Shown: positions 52,632 to 61,215 of the stretch, piece by piece
Layout of the letters: every line of letters begins with the position of its first letter
Position numbering within the stretch: position 1 is the stretch's first letter
Notes under the pieces: generated by a model
Database searches by the model: none
Seen by the model: only the letters and a program-made list of their open reading frames with translations
What the model was told of the DNA's origin: nothing
NCBI GenBank assembly: GCA_910574715.1
Contig: CAJTCH010000003.1
Location: forward strand, 147,663 to 211,662
Direction: 5' to 3'
DNA length: 64,000 nucleotides
From: Lachnospiraceae bacterium
Lineage (GTDB): Bacteria; Bacillota; Clostridia; Lachnospirales; Lachnospiraceae
Translations under genes and position numbers: made by a program

Positions 52632-53381
52632 CTACCCACAGCCGTAGATCCGCCGCAGCTCATCCGTATAGCTTCCGTCCTTCTCATACACGATCAACGG
52701 CGGCTCCGCCTGCATCCTGGGATTGCCGCCCCGAAGCCCCTCGATCAGCACCATATTAGGCTCCCTGTCCACACGCGGATAGACCATGCGCATCCGCTTA
52801 GGCTCGATCCGGTATGCCGTCATCTTCGACAAGATCTCCGGCAGCCGGAAAGGCCGGTGCACCATATAGAACCTGCCCCTTGGCGGCAGGAGCCTTGCAC
52901 TTTCCTTAAGAACATCCTCCAGCGTACACAGCGCCTCATGCCTTGCTATATACAGCGCCTCATTCTCATTCTTAAGCCCGTGCTCGCCGATCATATAGGG
53001 CGGGTTCACCGTGACCACCTGGAAAGAAGCCGGCCCGAAGATCCCCGATGCCTCTCTGATATCTCCTGTTATAATGTCGATCTTCTCCTCCAGGCCGTTG
53101 TATCTGACACTTCTTCTGGCCATATCCGCGCTCTCTTCCTGTATCTCAAGCCCGGTATAGTGAAGCCCTTCATTCTTCGCCTCCAGAAGAATCGGCAGGA
53201 TCCCCGTTCCCGTCCCAAGATCCAGCGCTCTCTCATTCTTCTTTACATTTGCATAAGATGAGAGAAGAACCGCATCCATGCCAAAACAAAAACGCCCTGG
53301 ACTCTGTATGATCTCATATCCTTTGATCTGCAGATCGTCCAGGCGTTCCCCTTTTCTCACTAATTCCCGCTTATTCATCAT
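52632..53381 (-). CDS. trmN6: tRNA1(Val) (adenine(37)-N6)-methyltransferase-like
   Basis: A SAM-dependent N6-adenine methyltransferase of 249 residues. Motifs: ALDLGTGTGILPILLEAK (SAM site), YTGLEIQEESADMARRSV, and the N6-methylase catalytic NPPYMIGEHG. The N-terminus IQSPGRFCFGMDAVLLSSY is typical of the TrmN6/YabB family. It overlaps the end of ricT by 11 bases, so the two are translationally coupled. Substrate from family membership. Confidence 0.88.
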   Translation of the reverse strand: MMNKRELVRKGERLDDLQIKGYEIIQSPGRFCFGMDAVLLSSYANVKKNERALDLGTGTGILPILLEAKNEGLHYTGLEIQEESADMARRSVRYNGLEEKIDIITGDIREASGIFGPASFQVVTVNPPYMIGEHGLKNENEALYIARHEALCTLEDVLKESARLLPPRGRFYMVHRPFRLPEILSKMTAYRIEPKRMRMVYPRVDREPNMVLIEGLRGGNPRMQAEPPLIVYEKDGSYTDELRRIYGCG

Positions 53382-54282
53382 CTAATTTTGAAGCCGCATT
53401 CTTCTCTTCCAGCGCCTTAAGCTCCGCCATCTCTTCCCTGGACAGCCTCATATCCTTCTTCTTGCGCCTTGGCTTGAACTTAAGCTCCCTGGCCTTATAC
53501 TCACGGATCTCTTTCTCGTCGTTATCCAGCGTCACAATCACCTTCACAAGCTGCCGCAGCACATTGACAGACTGCACGTCGCCCTTAAGCCCGTCAGGCG
53601 TCGTCACATGATCGCCGCCTGACGGCAATCTGCTGTTCAGTTCCTCATAAGTCTCTTCCTCATTGGTCAGGCAGCACATCAGCCTGCCGCACACACCCGA
53701 GATCTTGGACGGATTCAGAGACAGATTCTGCTCTTTCGCCATCTTGATAGATACGGGGGCAAATTCTGTCAGATACGTGTGACAGCACAGGGGACGCCCG
53801 CAGATCCCAATCCCCCCGCGGATCTTCGTCTCGTCCCGCACGCCGATCTGCCGAAGTTCAATCCTTGTACGGAAGACACTCGCCAGATCCTTGACCAGTT
53901 CACGGAAGTCGATCCTCCCGTCCGCCGTGAAATAAAAGAGAACCTTATTATTATCAAACGTATACTCCGCGTCGATCAGCTTCATCTCCAACCCATGCTT
54001 ACGAATCTTCTCCAGGCAGATGTTGAAGGCTTCCTTCTCCTTCTCCCGGTTCTTCTCCTCCTTGCGAATATCATCCTGGGTCGCAATCCTGATCACAGAC
54101 TTCAGCGGCTGGGTGATCTTGTCATCCTCCACTTCCTTAAGCCCCAGGACAACCGAGCCGAACTCCACACCTCTCGCCGTCTCAACGATGACCTTATCGC
54201 CGGTCTTGACATCATATTTCCCCGGTGAGAAGAAATAGATCTTCCCCGCCGGGCGGAACCTCACTCCAATCACTCTCGTCAT
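53371..54282 (-). CDS. ricT: RicT/YaaT (PSP1-domain) regulatory complex protein
   Basis: Part of the RicAFT complex that promotes RNase Y-dependent mRNA maturation and sporulation in Bacillus. The 303-residue protein has the PSP1 domain VIGVRFRPAGKIYFFSPG and the cysteine-rich Fe-S segment GICGRPLCCHTYLTEF and SGVCGRLMCCLTNEEETYEE. The tail is basic (KPRRKKKDMRLSREE). The same order holB-ricT-methyltransferase-rsmI is common in Firmicutes. It starts 4 bases after the holB stop codon. Confidence 0.94.
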   Translation of the reverse strand: MTRVIGVRFRPAGKIYFFSPGKYDVKTGDKVIVETARGVEFGSVVLGLKEVEDDKITQPLKSVIRIATQDDIRKEEKNREKEKEAFNICLEKIRKHGLEMKLIDAEYTFDNNKVLFYFTADGRIDFRELVKDLASVFRTRIELRQIGVRDETKIRGGIGICGRPLCCHTYLTEFAPVSIKMAKEQNLSLNPSKISGVCGRLMCCLTNEEETYEELNSRLPSGGDHVTTPDGLKGDVQSVNVLRQLVKVIVTLDNDEKEIREYKARELKFKPRRKKKDMRLSREEMAELKALEEKNAASKLDDE

Positions 54283-54286
54283 ACTA

Positions 54287-55276
54287 TTAATTCTCCTTTA
54301 TTGTCAGGAACAACAGCTCCATCGTCAGTTCAAAATTCACATTCGCCTTAAGCCTTGATTTGGCTCTCTCGAAACTGCTAAGAATCAGTTGGATCCCTTC
54401 ATAAGAGCTGTTCTTCGCCTGCTCTTTGATATAGTTGATCTGATCCTTGAACACAACCGTCTCTATATCTCTCGTCGCTTTATATAATAAGACATCCCGA
54501 TACCATACCATTACAATATCCAGATAATCACTGATCTCTACTTTATATACGGTGATCCTGTTCACCGTCTCAATAATCTCACTTAACTCCATCTCATGGA
54601 TATTCCGAAGCATCTGGACCGCTTCCTCGCGTATCTCATTAAAATGCTCCGAGTTCGCCAGCATAATCGCATGTCCCATATTCCCCTGGGCAAATGCCGT
54701 ACACAGATCGGCTTTATAATCCGGCACCTTCAGGTTCTCCATCAGATACTTCTTGATCAGCACATCCTTGATATAGCGAAGCCGTAACATCACACACCTG
54801 GAATTGATAGTAGGAAGCAGGATCTCCGCATTCTCCACCAACAGCATGATCACTGCGTACTGCGGCGGTTCCTCGATCGTCTTAAGCAATGCATTCTGCG
54901 CCTGCGGCGTCATCATGTCTGCATGATCGATGATGTAGACCTTATACGGACCCTGGTACGGCTTGATCATGATCGTATTATTGACTTGCTCACGAATGTC
55001 ATCCACACTGATCGAATTCGGCTTCTCATGCGTCACCCTGATAATATCCGGATGGTTGCCGCTCTCCGCCTGCCTGCAGGAATGGCAATTGTTGCAAGGA
55101 TCCGGCCCTCCCTTTTCACACTGCAGACTTGCAGCGAACAGATTCGCCAGCAGCTTCTTGCCGGCTCCGCGCTCTCCATTCAGAATATATGCATGCGATA
55201 CCTGATCCTTCTCTACCGCACTCCTGATATAATTAATGATATCTTTGTGGCCTACCACATCCTTAAAGCTTCCCAT
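54287..55276 (-). CDS. holB: DNA polymerase III subunit delta'
   Basis: Clamp-loader subunit. The 329-residue AAA+ protein has GSFKDVVGHKDIINYIRSAV, a P-loop-like GERGAGKKLLA (Lys for Thr, as often in delta'), the zinc-binding cysteines in CEKGGPDPCNNCHSC, and KVYIIDHADMMTPQAQNALL, KTIEEPP and TINSRC. It overlaps the guanylate kinase-like gene upstream by 14 bases. Confidence 0.93.
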   Translation of the reverse strand: MGSFKDVVGHKDIINYIRSAVEKDQVSHAYILNGERGAGKKLLANLFAASLQCEKGGPDPCNNCHSCRQAESGNHPDIIRVTHEKPNSISVDDIREQVNNTIMIKPYQGPYKVYIIDHADMMTPQAQNALLKTIEEPPQYAVIMLLVENAEILLPTINSRCVMLRLRYIKDVLIKKYLMENLKVPDYKADLCTAFAQGNMGHAIMLANSEHFNEIREEAVQMLRNIHEMELSEIIETVNRITVYKVEISDYLDIVMVWYRDVLLYKATRDIETVVFKDQINYIKEQAKNSSYEGIQLILSSFERAKSRLKANVNFELTMELLFLTIKEN

Positions 55277-55850
55277 TTTGTATTTCCCCTATAATCTCTT
55301 CTAAGCATCGTGTCCTGTCATAGTTCAAGTATCTCTTGCCAATTCCCGCTTTCGCAAGATTCTCTTCCGAATAATCAACCATATCCGCAAGATATCTTCT
55401 GCATAGCTCCGCGTATCCCGGAACTTTGCGTCCCTTCTCCCGTTCGAGGGCGCGTGTAAGCCGCTCTCCGTCTTCTACCTCTATATAGATCGGTCTGACA
55501 TTATCCTCTCCATAATATTCCCTCATCCGATGATAAGACTCAAGCGTACCGATCACCAGATAATCTGCTTCCCGAAGCTCCACCTGCCCGTCGTCAACGG
55601 TCGCATATCTCCAGATCCCGTGCATGGTGTCATAAGCCCTCTCCTCAATGATCCTGCCCTGTCTCCCGTAAGCATTCAATGTATCCTCCGATACAAAAAA
55701 ATATTCCACTCCGTTCCGCTCTCCGTCCCGGGGCGGCCGGGTCGTATAGAGCGTCATAGCCCGAAGCTCCGGCAGCGCTCTCCTAAGTTCTCTTAACAGT
55801 GTATCCTTCCCGGAAGAGCTCTTACCCATCATATAGTATATCTTACCCAT
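55263..55850 (-). CDS. Guanylate kinase homologue
   Basis: A 195-residue P-loop kinase: GKIYYMMGKSSSGKDTLLREL (Walker A GKSSSGKD), then MTLYTTRPPRDGERNGVEYFF, the GMP-binding region, although GxYYT-type details vary (YDTMHGIWRYAT). It differs from the housekeeping Gmk (typically GPSGVGKGT), so it may be a second, divergent copy within this operon. It overlaps the decarboxylase gene by 8 bases and holB by 14 bases. Confidence 0.8.
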   Translation of the reverse strand: MGKIYYMMGKSSSGKDTLLRELRRALPELRAMTLYTTRPPRDGERNGVEYFFVSEDTLNAYGRQGRIIEERAYDTMHGIWRYATVDDGQVELREADYLVIGTLESYHRMREYYGEDNVRPIYIEVEDGERLTRALEREKGRKVPGYAELCRRYLADMVDYSEENLAKAGIGKRYLNYDRTRCLEEIIGEIQNGKL

Positions 55851-57318
55851 GCATCAAAACCTCAATACATCCTTCCCGCTTTATGCCTTCCACAGAAAAT
55901 CCTTTCTCATAATACCATTGTAACACATCCGCAGCCTCCTGAGATACCCTTTCTCCCGGTACGATCAATGGCTTCCCAGGCGGATACAGGTACGCATACT
56001 CTGCCGCCACGCGTCCCACGCTGTCCTGCCATGGAAGAACTGCCGTCTGCCAACTCTTCTTCATTTCTTCTATATCAAAACTATTATATACCACATCTGG
56101 CCTGGGAAGGCAAGGAATATCGTATATTAATCCTGAATTTTGTCTGATAGTTTCACCGTCCGCAGCGCCGCACTTTCCACTGCACGGCATCTGGTCCGAT
56201 AATGCGGCCGTCCCCGTCATACTGTCGATCTCTTCTAACGCCGTCATAAGCCGTTCCATCCCTTCGTCAGTATCCCCGACAGAAGTCATGGCAAGGACAT
56301 AGGTCCCCGCCGCCATCTCCAACTGGAGATGGTATCTTTCCAACAGTATCCTGTACAGTTCTCTGCCCGTTAGTCCTGTATCCCCCGAGGAGACCACAAG
56401 CTTCGAACAGTCATAACACGCAGTCTCTTCGAGTCTCAGCCGGCGCAGCCCCGCAAGTCTCGTCCGCAGCTTCTCAAGCCGCTCTGTATACGGATCAAAT
56501 AATTCCTCTCTCTGGTTCTCAAGGAGATCCACACAGGAATCAATACTTGCCATCAACACATAAGACGGACTGCTGCTCTGCAGCATATGCAGATATCTCC
56601 TGACCTTCTCCCGCCTGACAAGCCCTCCGTTCATGTGCAGGAGCGCCGTCTGCGTCAGGGAGGGAAGCGTCTTATGCAGACTGTGGATCACAATATCCGC
56701 GCCTGCCTGATTGCTATTCTCCGGGAAATAAGGGTGAAAACCAAAATGCGCTCCATGGGCTTCATCAACAATGAGTGGAATACCTTTTTCATGGACCGCT
56801 TCCGATATTGCTTCTACATCAGATACAACGCCGTCATACGTCGGCGACACGATAATGACCGCACGGATTCCGGGAACCCTTTCAAGAGCCCTTCTCACAT
56901 CCTTTGCAGAAACTTCTGTATTAAACTGAACCGACGGATTCACTCCCGGCGACAGATACACCGGATTCAACCCGTTCATCTCGATAGCGTGATACACGGA
57001 CTTGTGGCAATTTCTTGCCACAAGCACGGTATCGCCTCTATTCGTCACACCAATAACAGCACTTAAAATCCCTACACTGCTTCCGTTGATGAGAAAATGT
57101 GTCTCATCCGCATGATAAACCCTCGCCGCACGGGCCTGGGCTTCCTCAAGAATTCCATCCGCATGATGAAGGTCGTCAAAACCGTCGATCTCTGTAATAT
57201 CGATCTCATACGGCGCCGCCGCCCCCATCATGTTCATCTGCCGCTTGTGCCCCGGCATATGGAATCCATAGTAATCCGAACTGCTGTACTCTATCAATCT
57301 GTCATATAGCGTGCACAT
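55843..57318 (-). CDS. Orn/Lys/Arg decarboxylase family protein
   Basis: A PLP-dependent fold-type I decarboxylase of 491 residues, the short form without the N-terminal wing domain. It has YGFHMPGHKRQ, the PLP region FLINGSSVGILSAVIGV, IIVSPTYDGVVSDVEAI, VDEAHGAHFGFHPYF and the PLP lysine in HSLHKTLPSLTQTA. The position next to guanylate kinase and holB is the same as for the YaaO-type decarboxylase of Firmicutes. The substrate (Arg, Lys or Orn) cannot be fixed. Its ATG overlaps the stop codon of pgi by one base (TAATG). Confidence 0.9.
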   Translation of the reverse strand: MCTLYDRLIEYSSSDYYGFHMPGHKRQMNMMGAAAPYEIDITEIDGFDDLHHADGILEEAQARAARVYHADETHFLINGSSVGILSAVIGVTNRGDTVLVARNCHKSVYHAIEMNGLNPVYLSPGVNPSVQFNTEVSAKDVRRALERVPGIRAVIIVSPTYDGVVSDVEAISEAVHEKGIPLIVDEAHGAHFGFHPYFPENSNQAGADIVIHSLHKTLPSLTQTALLHMNGGLVRREKVRRYLHMLQSSSPSYVLMASIDSCVDLLENQREELFDPYTERLEKLRTRLAGLRRLRLEETACYDCSKLVVSSGDTGLTGRELYRILLERYHLQLEMAAGTYVLAMTSVGDTDEGMERLMTALEEIDSMTGTAALSDQMPCSGKCGAADGETIRQNSGLIYDIPCLPRPDVVYNSFDIEEMKKSWQTAVLPWQDSVGRVAAEYAYLYPPGKPLIVPGERVSQEAADVLQWYYEKGFSVEGIKREGCIEVLMHG

Positions 57319-58664
57319 TATAATCTCTTCAACAACTCTTCTCTTTCCTTCTCGAATCCAGGCTTGCCAAGAAGTGCGAACATATTCTTCTTATAGCTCT
57401 CAACCCCCGGCTGATTAAACGGATTCACACCAAGGATATATCCGCTTACGCCGCAGGCAAACTCGAAGAAATAGAACAGCTGGCCAAGGCTGAACTCGTC
57501 CTGCTTAGGAATATTGACAACCAGATTCGGAACATTACCGTCCGTATGTGCAAGCATCGTTCCGTTCATAGCGCTCTTGTTGACAAAATCAACATTCTTG
57601 CCCGCCAGGTAATTCAGACCGTCCAGATCAACCGGCTCTTCCCCGATCACGATCTCTTCCGTGGATTCTTCTACGTTCAGAACCGTCTCATACATAATAC
57701 GGCTTCCGTCCTGGATAAACTGACCCATAGAATGAAGATCTGTGGTAAGGTCAACGGACGCCGGGAAGATTCCCTTCTGGTCCTTCCCCTCGCTCTCTCC
57801 GTAGAGCTGCTTCCACCACTCAGATACATAGTGGAGGCTTGGCTCATAGTTGGCAAGGATCTCAACGGCTTTGCCCTTCCTAAGAAGAATATTGCGGATC
57901 GCCGCATACATAACCGGATCATTCTCCTCATAAGAATCGTTCAGCGCATGCTCTCTTGCATCTGCAGCGCCTTCCATCAGCTTGTCTATATCTGCACCGC
58001 TTACTGCGATCGGAAGAAGCCCTACCGCCGTCAATACGGAGAAACGTCCGCCTACGTCATCCGGAACTACGAAGCTCTCATAACCTTCCTCTGTCGCCAG
58101 ATTCTTAAGCGCTCCTCTTGCCTTATCTGTCGTCGCATAGATCCTCTTCGCAGCTTCTGCCTTGCCATACCTCTTCTCAAGCATACTCTTGAAGATACGG
58201 AACGCGATAGCCGGCTCAGTCGTCGTTCCCGACTTGGAGATAATATTTACCGAGAAATCCCTCTCTCCGATCACATCTGTCAGATGCTTCAGATAGGTAC
58301 TGCTGATACTGTTGCCTACGAAATATATCTCAGGAGTCTTGCGGATCTCCTTGGATACCATATTGTAGAAATTATGGCGCAGGAACTCAATCGCCGCCCT
58401 TGCACCCAGGTACGAGCCTCCAATACCGATCACAAGAAGAACCTCTGAATCTCCCTGGATCTTCTTCGCTGCATCCTTGATCCGCGCGAATTCTTCCTTG
58501 TCATAATCTACCGGAAGATCGATCCAGCCAAGGAAATCATTCCCGGCGCCTTCTCTTCCCAGAAGTTCGGCCTTCGCATTCTCTGCGATCTTCTTCATAG
58601 ATGCGATCTCATGATCTGAGATAAATGTCTTTGCTTTTGAATAATCAAACGTTACTTTGCTCAT
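57318..58664 (-). CDS. pgi: Glucose-6-phosphate isomerase
   Basis: Interconverts glucose-6-phosphate and fructose-6-phosphate. The 448-residue Gram-positive form shows [58 protein letters not shown] and [20 protein letters not shown], and the C-terminal [17 protein letters not shown] with the catalytic Lys. It is the first gene of the seven-gene operon that ends with rsmI, under a clear promoter. Confidence 0.97.
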   Translation of the reverse strand: MSKVTFDYSKAKTFISDHEIASMKKIAENAKAELLGREGAGNDFLGWIDLPVDYDKEEFARIKDAAKKIQGDSEVLLVIGIGGSYLGARAAIEFLRHNFYNMVSKEIRKTPEIYFVGNSISSTYLKHLTDVIGERDFSVNIISKSGTTTEPAIAFRIFKSMLEKRYGKAEAAKRIYATTDKARGALKNLATEEGYESFVVPDDVGGRFSVLTAVGLLPIAVSGADIDKLMEGAADAREHALNDSYEENDPVMYAAIRNILLRKGKAVEILANYEPSLHYVSEWWKQLYGESEGKDQKGIFPASVDLTTDLHSMGQFIQDGSRIMYETVLNVEESTEEIVIGEEPVDLDGLNYLAGKNVDFVNKSAMNGTMLAHTDGNVPNLVVNIPKQDEFSLGQLFYFFEFACGVSGYILGVNPFNQPGVESYKKNMFALLGKPGFEKEREELLKRL

Positions 58665-58701
58665 ATTAGGGCTCCTTCCTTCTATTAAAAGTATAATAGA
58701 T

Positions 58702-58730
58702 ATTTTACCAAATCAGGAAGATTTCGTCAA
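58702..58730 (-). promoter_or_regulatory. Promoter of the pgi operon
   Basis: TTGACG (58725-58730), a 17-base spacer and TAAAAT (58702-58707) on the minus strand, 37 bases before the start. AAGGAAGGAG follows as ribosome site. Confidence 0.8.
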
Positions 58731-58758
58731 CTGCCCCAACATCCGGTTTATGCCCAGT

Positions 58759-59931
58759 TTACGCCATAAACTCTTCTAATATCCGCCGGATCACAACATC
58801 CCTGTCTGCCTCCTCCGCCGGGCGTTCCCTTCTTGGCTTCTTCTCCTTCGCCATAGCCGGGCGCTGTACGGCGCTTCTGGTCTGACCGGCATAATCTCCC
58901 GAATCCGATACGGCCGCTGCCAGCGCCTCCCTGACAGGTTCTCTGACCTTCTCTGGTTTGGGAAGCTCGACGATATTCTCTTCCGGCGCTGACTCTGCGA
59001 CGCGAAAAGCGCTGGCGACCTCGCCTGCCTCCAACTCTGCGGAATGATATATCTCGGCAGTCTTACCCGTACCCGACTTCACCGCCCGGTATGTATCCTG
59101 CTCTTCCTCCCGTTCCGCCTCCTCTGCCTTCAGCTCCGCTGCAAGAAATGCACTCACGGCGCTCTGGCCCTTTATTGGTTCACGCTTCCTCGTAGCATAG
59201 ACCTCTTCGTCCGGTTCCCGGGTCTTTGCCGCAAAAAGCGACTCAGCTTCTTCCTGCGTCCGGTTCTCATATATCTTGCCGGCAGTCTCCTGACTCTTCC
59301 CCCCATACGCCTTGCCCGCATATTCCGGGATATTCTCCTGGTCATCCGCCGGCATACTGGTAAAATCTGCCGCCGTTCCTTCCTGTGCCAGAATCTTGAT
59401 CTCCTTCTGATTCGTCTTCTCATACTTATGGCGGCATACATTCTCCAGATAGTCCACCATATAATTTCTTACGGCTTCCATCTGATACTTCTCGTCCGTC
59501 GTCAGGTGGATCAGAAATACGATCGCGGCAAGTCCGCCTCCGACCGCTCCGGTCTTCCACACCGTGCTACTCATTCCATTTACGCTGTATTCAATCCACG
59601 CCCCCGCTGCGCCCGCCAGCAGACACAGGCCCGCTGCTGTTTTCTCCATCCGTCTCCAACTGTGAAGCCTCACCCCAAGCACCTTATATTCATACAGATA
59701 CTTGTCCACAAATACGCTCACATTCTCCACCTTGTCGCTGATCATACTGACATGCTCGAATTTGGCACGTACCAGGCGCATCAGCGGGTGGGTGCTCTTA
59801 TTCATATTTCCCGCTGCCCGAATCAGCCGTTTCAATGCGACATTCGCAATACACTTACTCATAATCCCTACGGCTGTCAGGATTCCCATAAACACGAATA
59901 TGATGTGCCTGTCCAACATTGTCTCTAACAT
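58759..59931 (-). CDS. Membrane protein with charged cytoplasmic tail, unknown function
   Basis: Not recognised beyond a Lachnospiraceae-type membrane protein. The 390-residue product has TM segments at about 9-27, 95-113 and 124-141. Residues about 30-90 between them are helical and basic. The C-terminal 220 residues are low complexity, rich in Glu, Ala and Lys, with loose repeats of the form YxxKxxExxEE (AGKIYENRTQEEAESLF, EEVYATRKREP). AAAAGGAGGG lies just before the ATG. A 10-bp inverted repeat covers the ribosome site and flanks the -10. Confidence 0.65.
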   Translation of the reverse strand: MLETMLDRHIIFVFMGILTAVGIMSKCIANVALKRLIRAAGNMNKSTHPLMRLVRAKFEHVSMISDKVENVSVFVDKYLYEYKVLGVRLHSWRRMEKTAAGLCLLAGAAGAWIEYSVNGMSSTVWKTGAVGGGLAAIVFLIHLTTDEKYQMEAVRNYMVDYLENVCRHKYEKTNQKEIKILAQEGTAADFTSMPADDQENIPEYAGKAYGGKSQETAGKIYENRTQEEAESLFAAKTREPDEEVYATRKREPIKGQSAVSAFLAAELKAEEAEREEEQDTYRAVKSGTGKTAEIYHSAELEAGEVASAFRVAESAPEENIVELPKPEKVREPVREALAAAVSDSGDYAGQTRSAVQRPAMAKEKKPRRERPAEEADRDVVIRRILEEFMA

Positions 59932-59939
59932 AAAAAACC

Positions 59940-59978
59940 CTCCTTTTGATTAGAATTATAACCGAAATTCAAAAGGAG
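59940..59978. repeat. 10-bp inverted repeat over promoter and ribosome site
   Basis: CTCCTTTTGA (59940-59949) and TCAAAAGGAG (59969-59978) are exact complements. On the minus strand the -10 TATAAT (59955-59960) lies between the arms and the downstream arm includes the ribosome site. It could be an operator, or an RNA hairpin if transcription starts further upstream. Confidence 0.6.
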
Positions 59979-60060
59979 AGCACAAAAACCGTTCTACAGA
60001 TTCCGCATCCTTCCATGGGATAATCTGTCATTTCCGAAAATATCATGGAAGGTCTTTCTT

Positions 60061-60753
60061 CTATATTGCAGGCAGCAATTCCTTCACAAGCCTTACACTG
60101 TGGGCAATTGCCTGCCGTTCAAAGGCGGGGTAATCCATGGTCGCACTATTGTCAGCTTTGTCCGAAATGGCACGTATTATGACATACGAAACTTTATTCA
60201 AGTACGCTGCCTGGGCAATCCCCGCACCTTCCATCTCAACGCATAGCGGATGGAAATTCTTTACAATATTCTCCTTAACCTCTTTGGACGCGATAAACTG
60301 ATCGCCGCTTGCGACCCGCCCTATAAATGTATGGATATCAGGGTTCGCCTTCTCGTTGGCCTCCACCGCCTTCTTCACCAGATCCTCGTCCGCCGCAAAG
60401 GACAGAACTTCCATCCTTGGAACCTGGCCGATCGGATAGCCAAACTGAGTCGCATCCATATCGTGATGCAGTGCATCCGCAGAGATCACCATATCCCCGA
60501 TATCGATCCTCGCATCCAGTGAACCGGCAATCCCTGTATTGATCAGCACGTCCGCCTGAAATCTATCCACAAGAATCTGCGCACATATCCCCGCGTTCAC
60601 CTTGCCGATCCCGCTTCTCACTACGACTGCCTCTTTGCCGCACAGAATTCCTCTGCAGAAGACCATAGACGCCTGCTCCACCGTCTCTTGAACCTCCATA
60701 ACCTCCTTCAATGCTGCAACCTCTTCCTCCATTGCTCCGATAATTCCTATCAT
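60061..60753 (-). CDS. mtnN: 5'-methylthioadenosine/S-adenosylhomocysteine nucleosidase
   Basis: Hydrolyses MTA and SAH to adenine and the thioribose. The 230-residue protein, start 60753 (MIGIIGAMEEEVAALKEVME; AGGAGG 10 bases upstream), has SGIGKVNAGICAQIL, the LINTGIAGSLD loop, SGDQFIAS, the ribose-binding CVEMEGAGIAQAAYL and the catalytic Asp in AISDKADNSATMDYP. The long upstream open frame (to 61116) overlaps the divergent gene and is not coding. A promoter TTGCGT-N18-TAATCT lies upstream. Confidence 0.96.
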   Translation of the reverse strand: MIGIIGAMEEEVAALKEVMEVQETVEQASMVFCRGILCGKEAVVVRSGIGKVNAGICAQILVDRFQADVLINTGIAGSLDARIDIGDMVISADALHHDMDATQFGYPIGQVPRMEVLSFAADEDLVKKAVEANEKANPDIHTFIGRVASGDQFIASKEVKENIVKNFHPLCVEMEGAGIAQAAYLNKVSYVIIRAISDKADNSATMDYPAFERQAIAHSVRLVKELLPAI

Positions 60754-60901
60754 GGTTCTAATTTCCTCCTTTCGTACCCTTACCAGATTAGCACATTCTG
60801 TAAACATAACGCAATATGAAATATTTGAATAGATATAGATTTTAAAATACATTTTTGTTATAATCTCTATGGATAAAATATTTATAAGGAGGCTTATTGA
60901 T

Positions 60902-61144
60902 ATGGATTTTAGACCATCTGGTGTCTGTTCACAACTGATCAGGGTAGATGTGGACGGAGATATTATTAAGAACGTAGAATTTGTCGGAGGATGCAACGGC
61001 AATACCCAGGGGATCGCCAGCCTTGTCGTTGACATGGACGTGCATGACGCTATCTCCCGCATGGAAGGAATAACCTGCGGAAATAAATCAACATCCTGCC
61101 CGGACCAGCTCGCCAAAGCTCTCAGACAGGCAATCGGAGAGTGA
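60902..61144 (+). CDS. TSCPD domain protein (TIGR03905 type)
   Basis: A 79-residue protein, start 60902 (MDFRPSGVCSQLIRVDVDGD) set by AAGGAGG. The TSCPD domain is complete: Cys in GVCSQ, VEFVGGCNGNTQGIASLV, and the ending GITCGNKSTSCPDQLAKALR that names the family. The domain also occurs at the end of some B12-dependent ribonucleotide reductases; the stand-alone form has no settled function. Conserved cysteines suggest metal binding. A TATAAT lies at 60849-60861. Confidence 0.88.
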   Translation: MDFRPSGVCSQLIRVDVDGDIIKNVEFVGGCNGNTQGIASLVVDMDVHDAISRMEGITCGNKSTSCPDQLAKALRQAIGE

Positions 61145-61165
61145 TGTCGCCTTCACAGAATACGT

Positions 61166-61205
61166 CTGCAAAAAGCCTTCGGCTCGTCTTACGGGCTTTT
61201 TGCAG
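61166..61205. terminator. Bidirectional terminator between TSCPD gene and Rpn array
   Basis: CTGCAAAAAGCC (61166-61177) and GGCTTTTTGCAG (61194-61205) are exact complements with a 16-base loop. They supply T-runs on both strands. Confidence 0.75.
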
Positions 61206-61215
61206 CCAAGTGAGC

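Noticed and set aside
60754..61116. N-terminal extension of the mtnN frame
   Set aside because: It runs opposite the TSCPD gene and its promoter; the strong ribosome site and family N-terminus fix the start at 60753.
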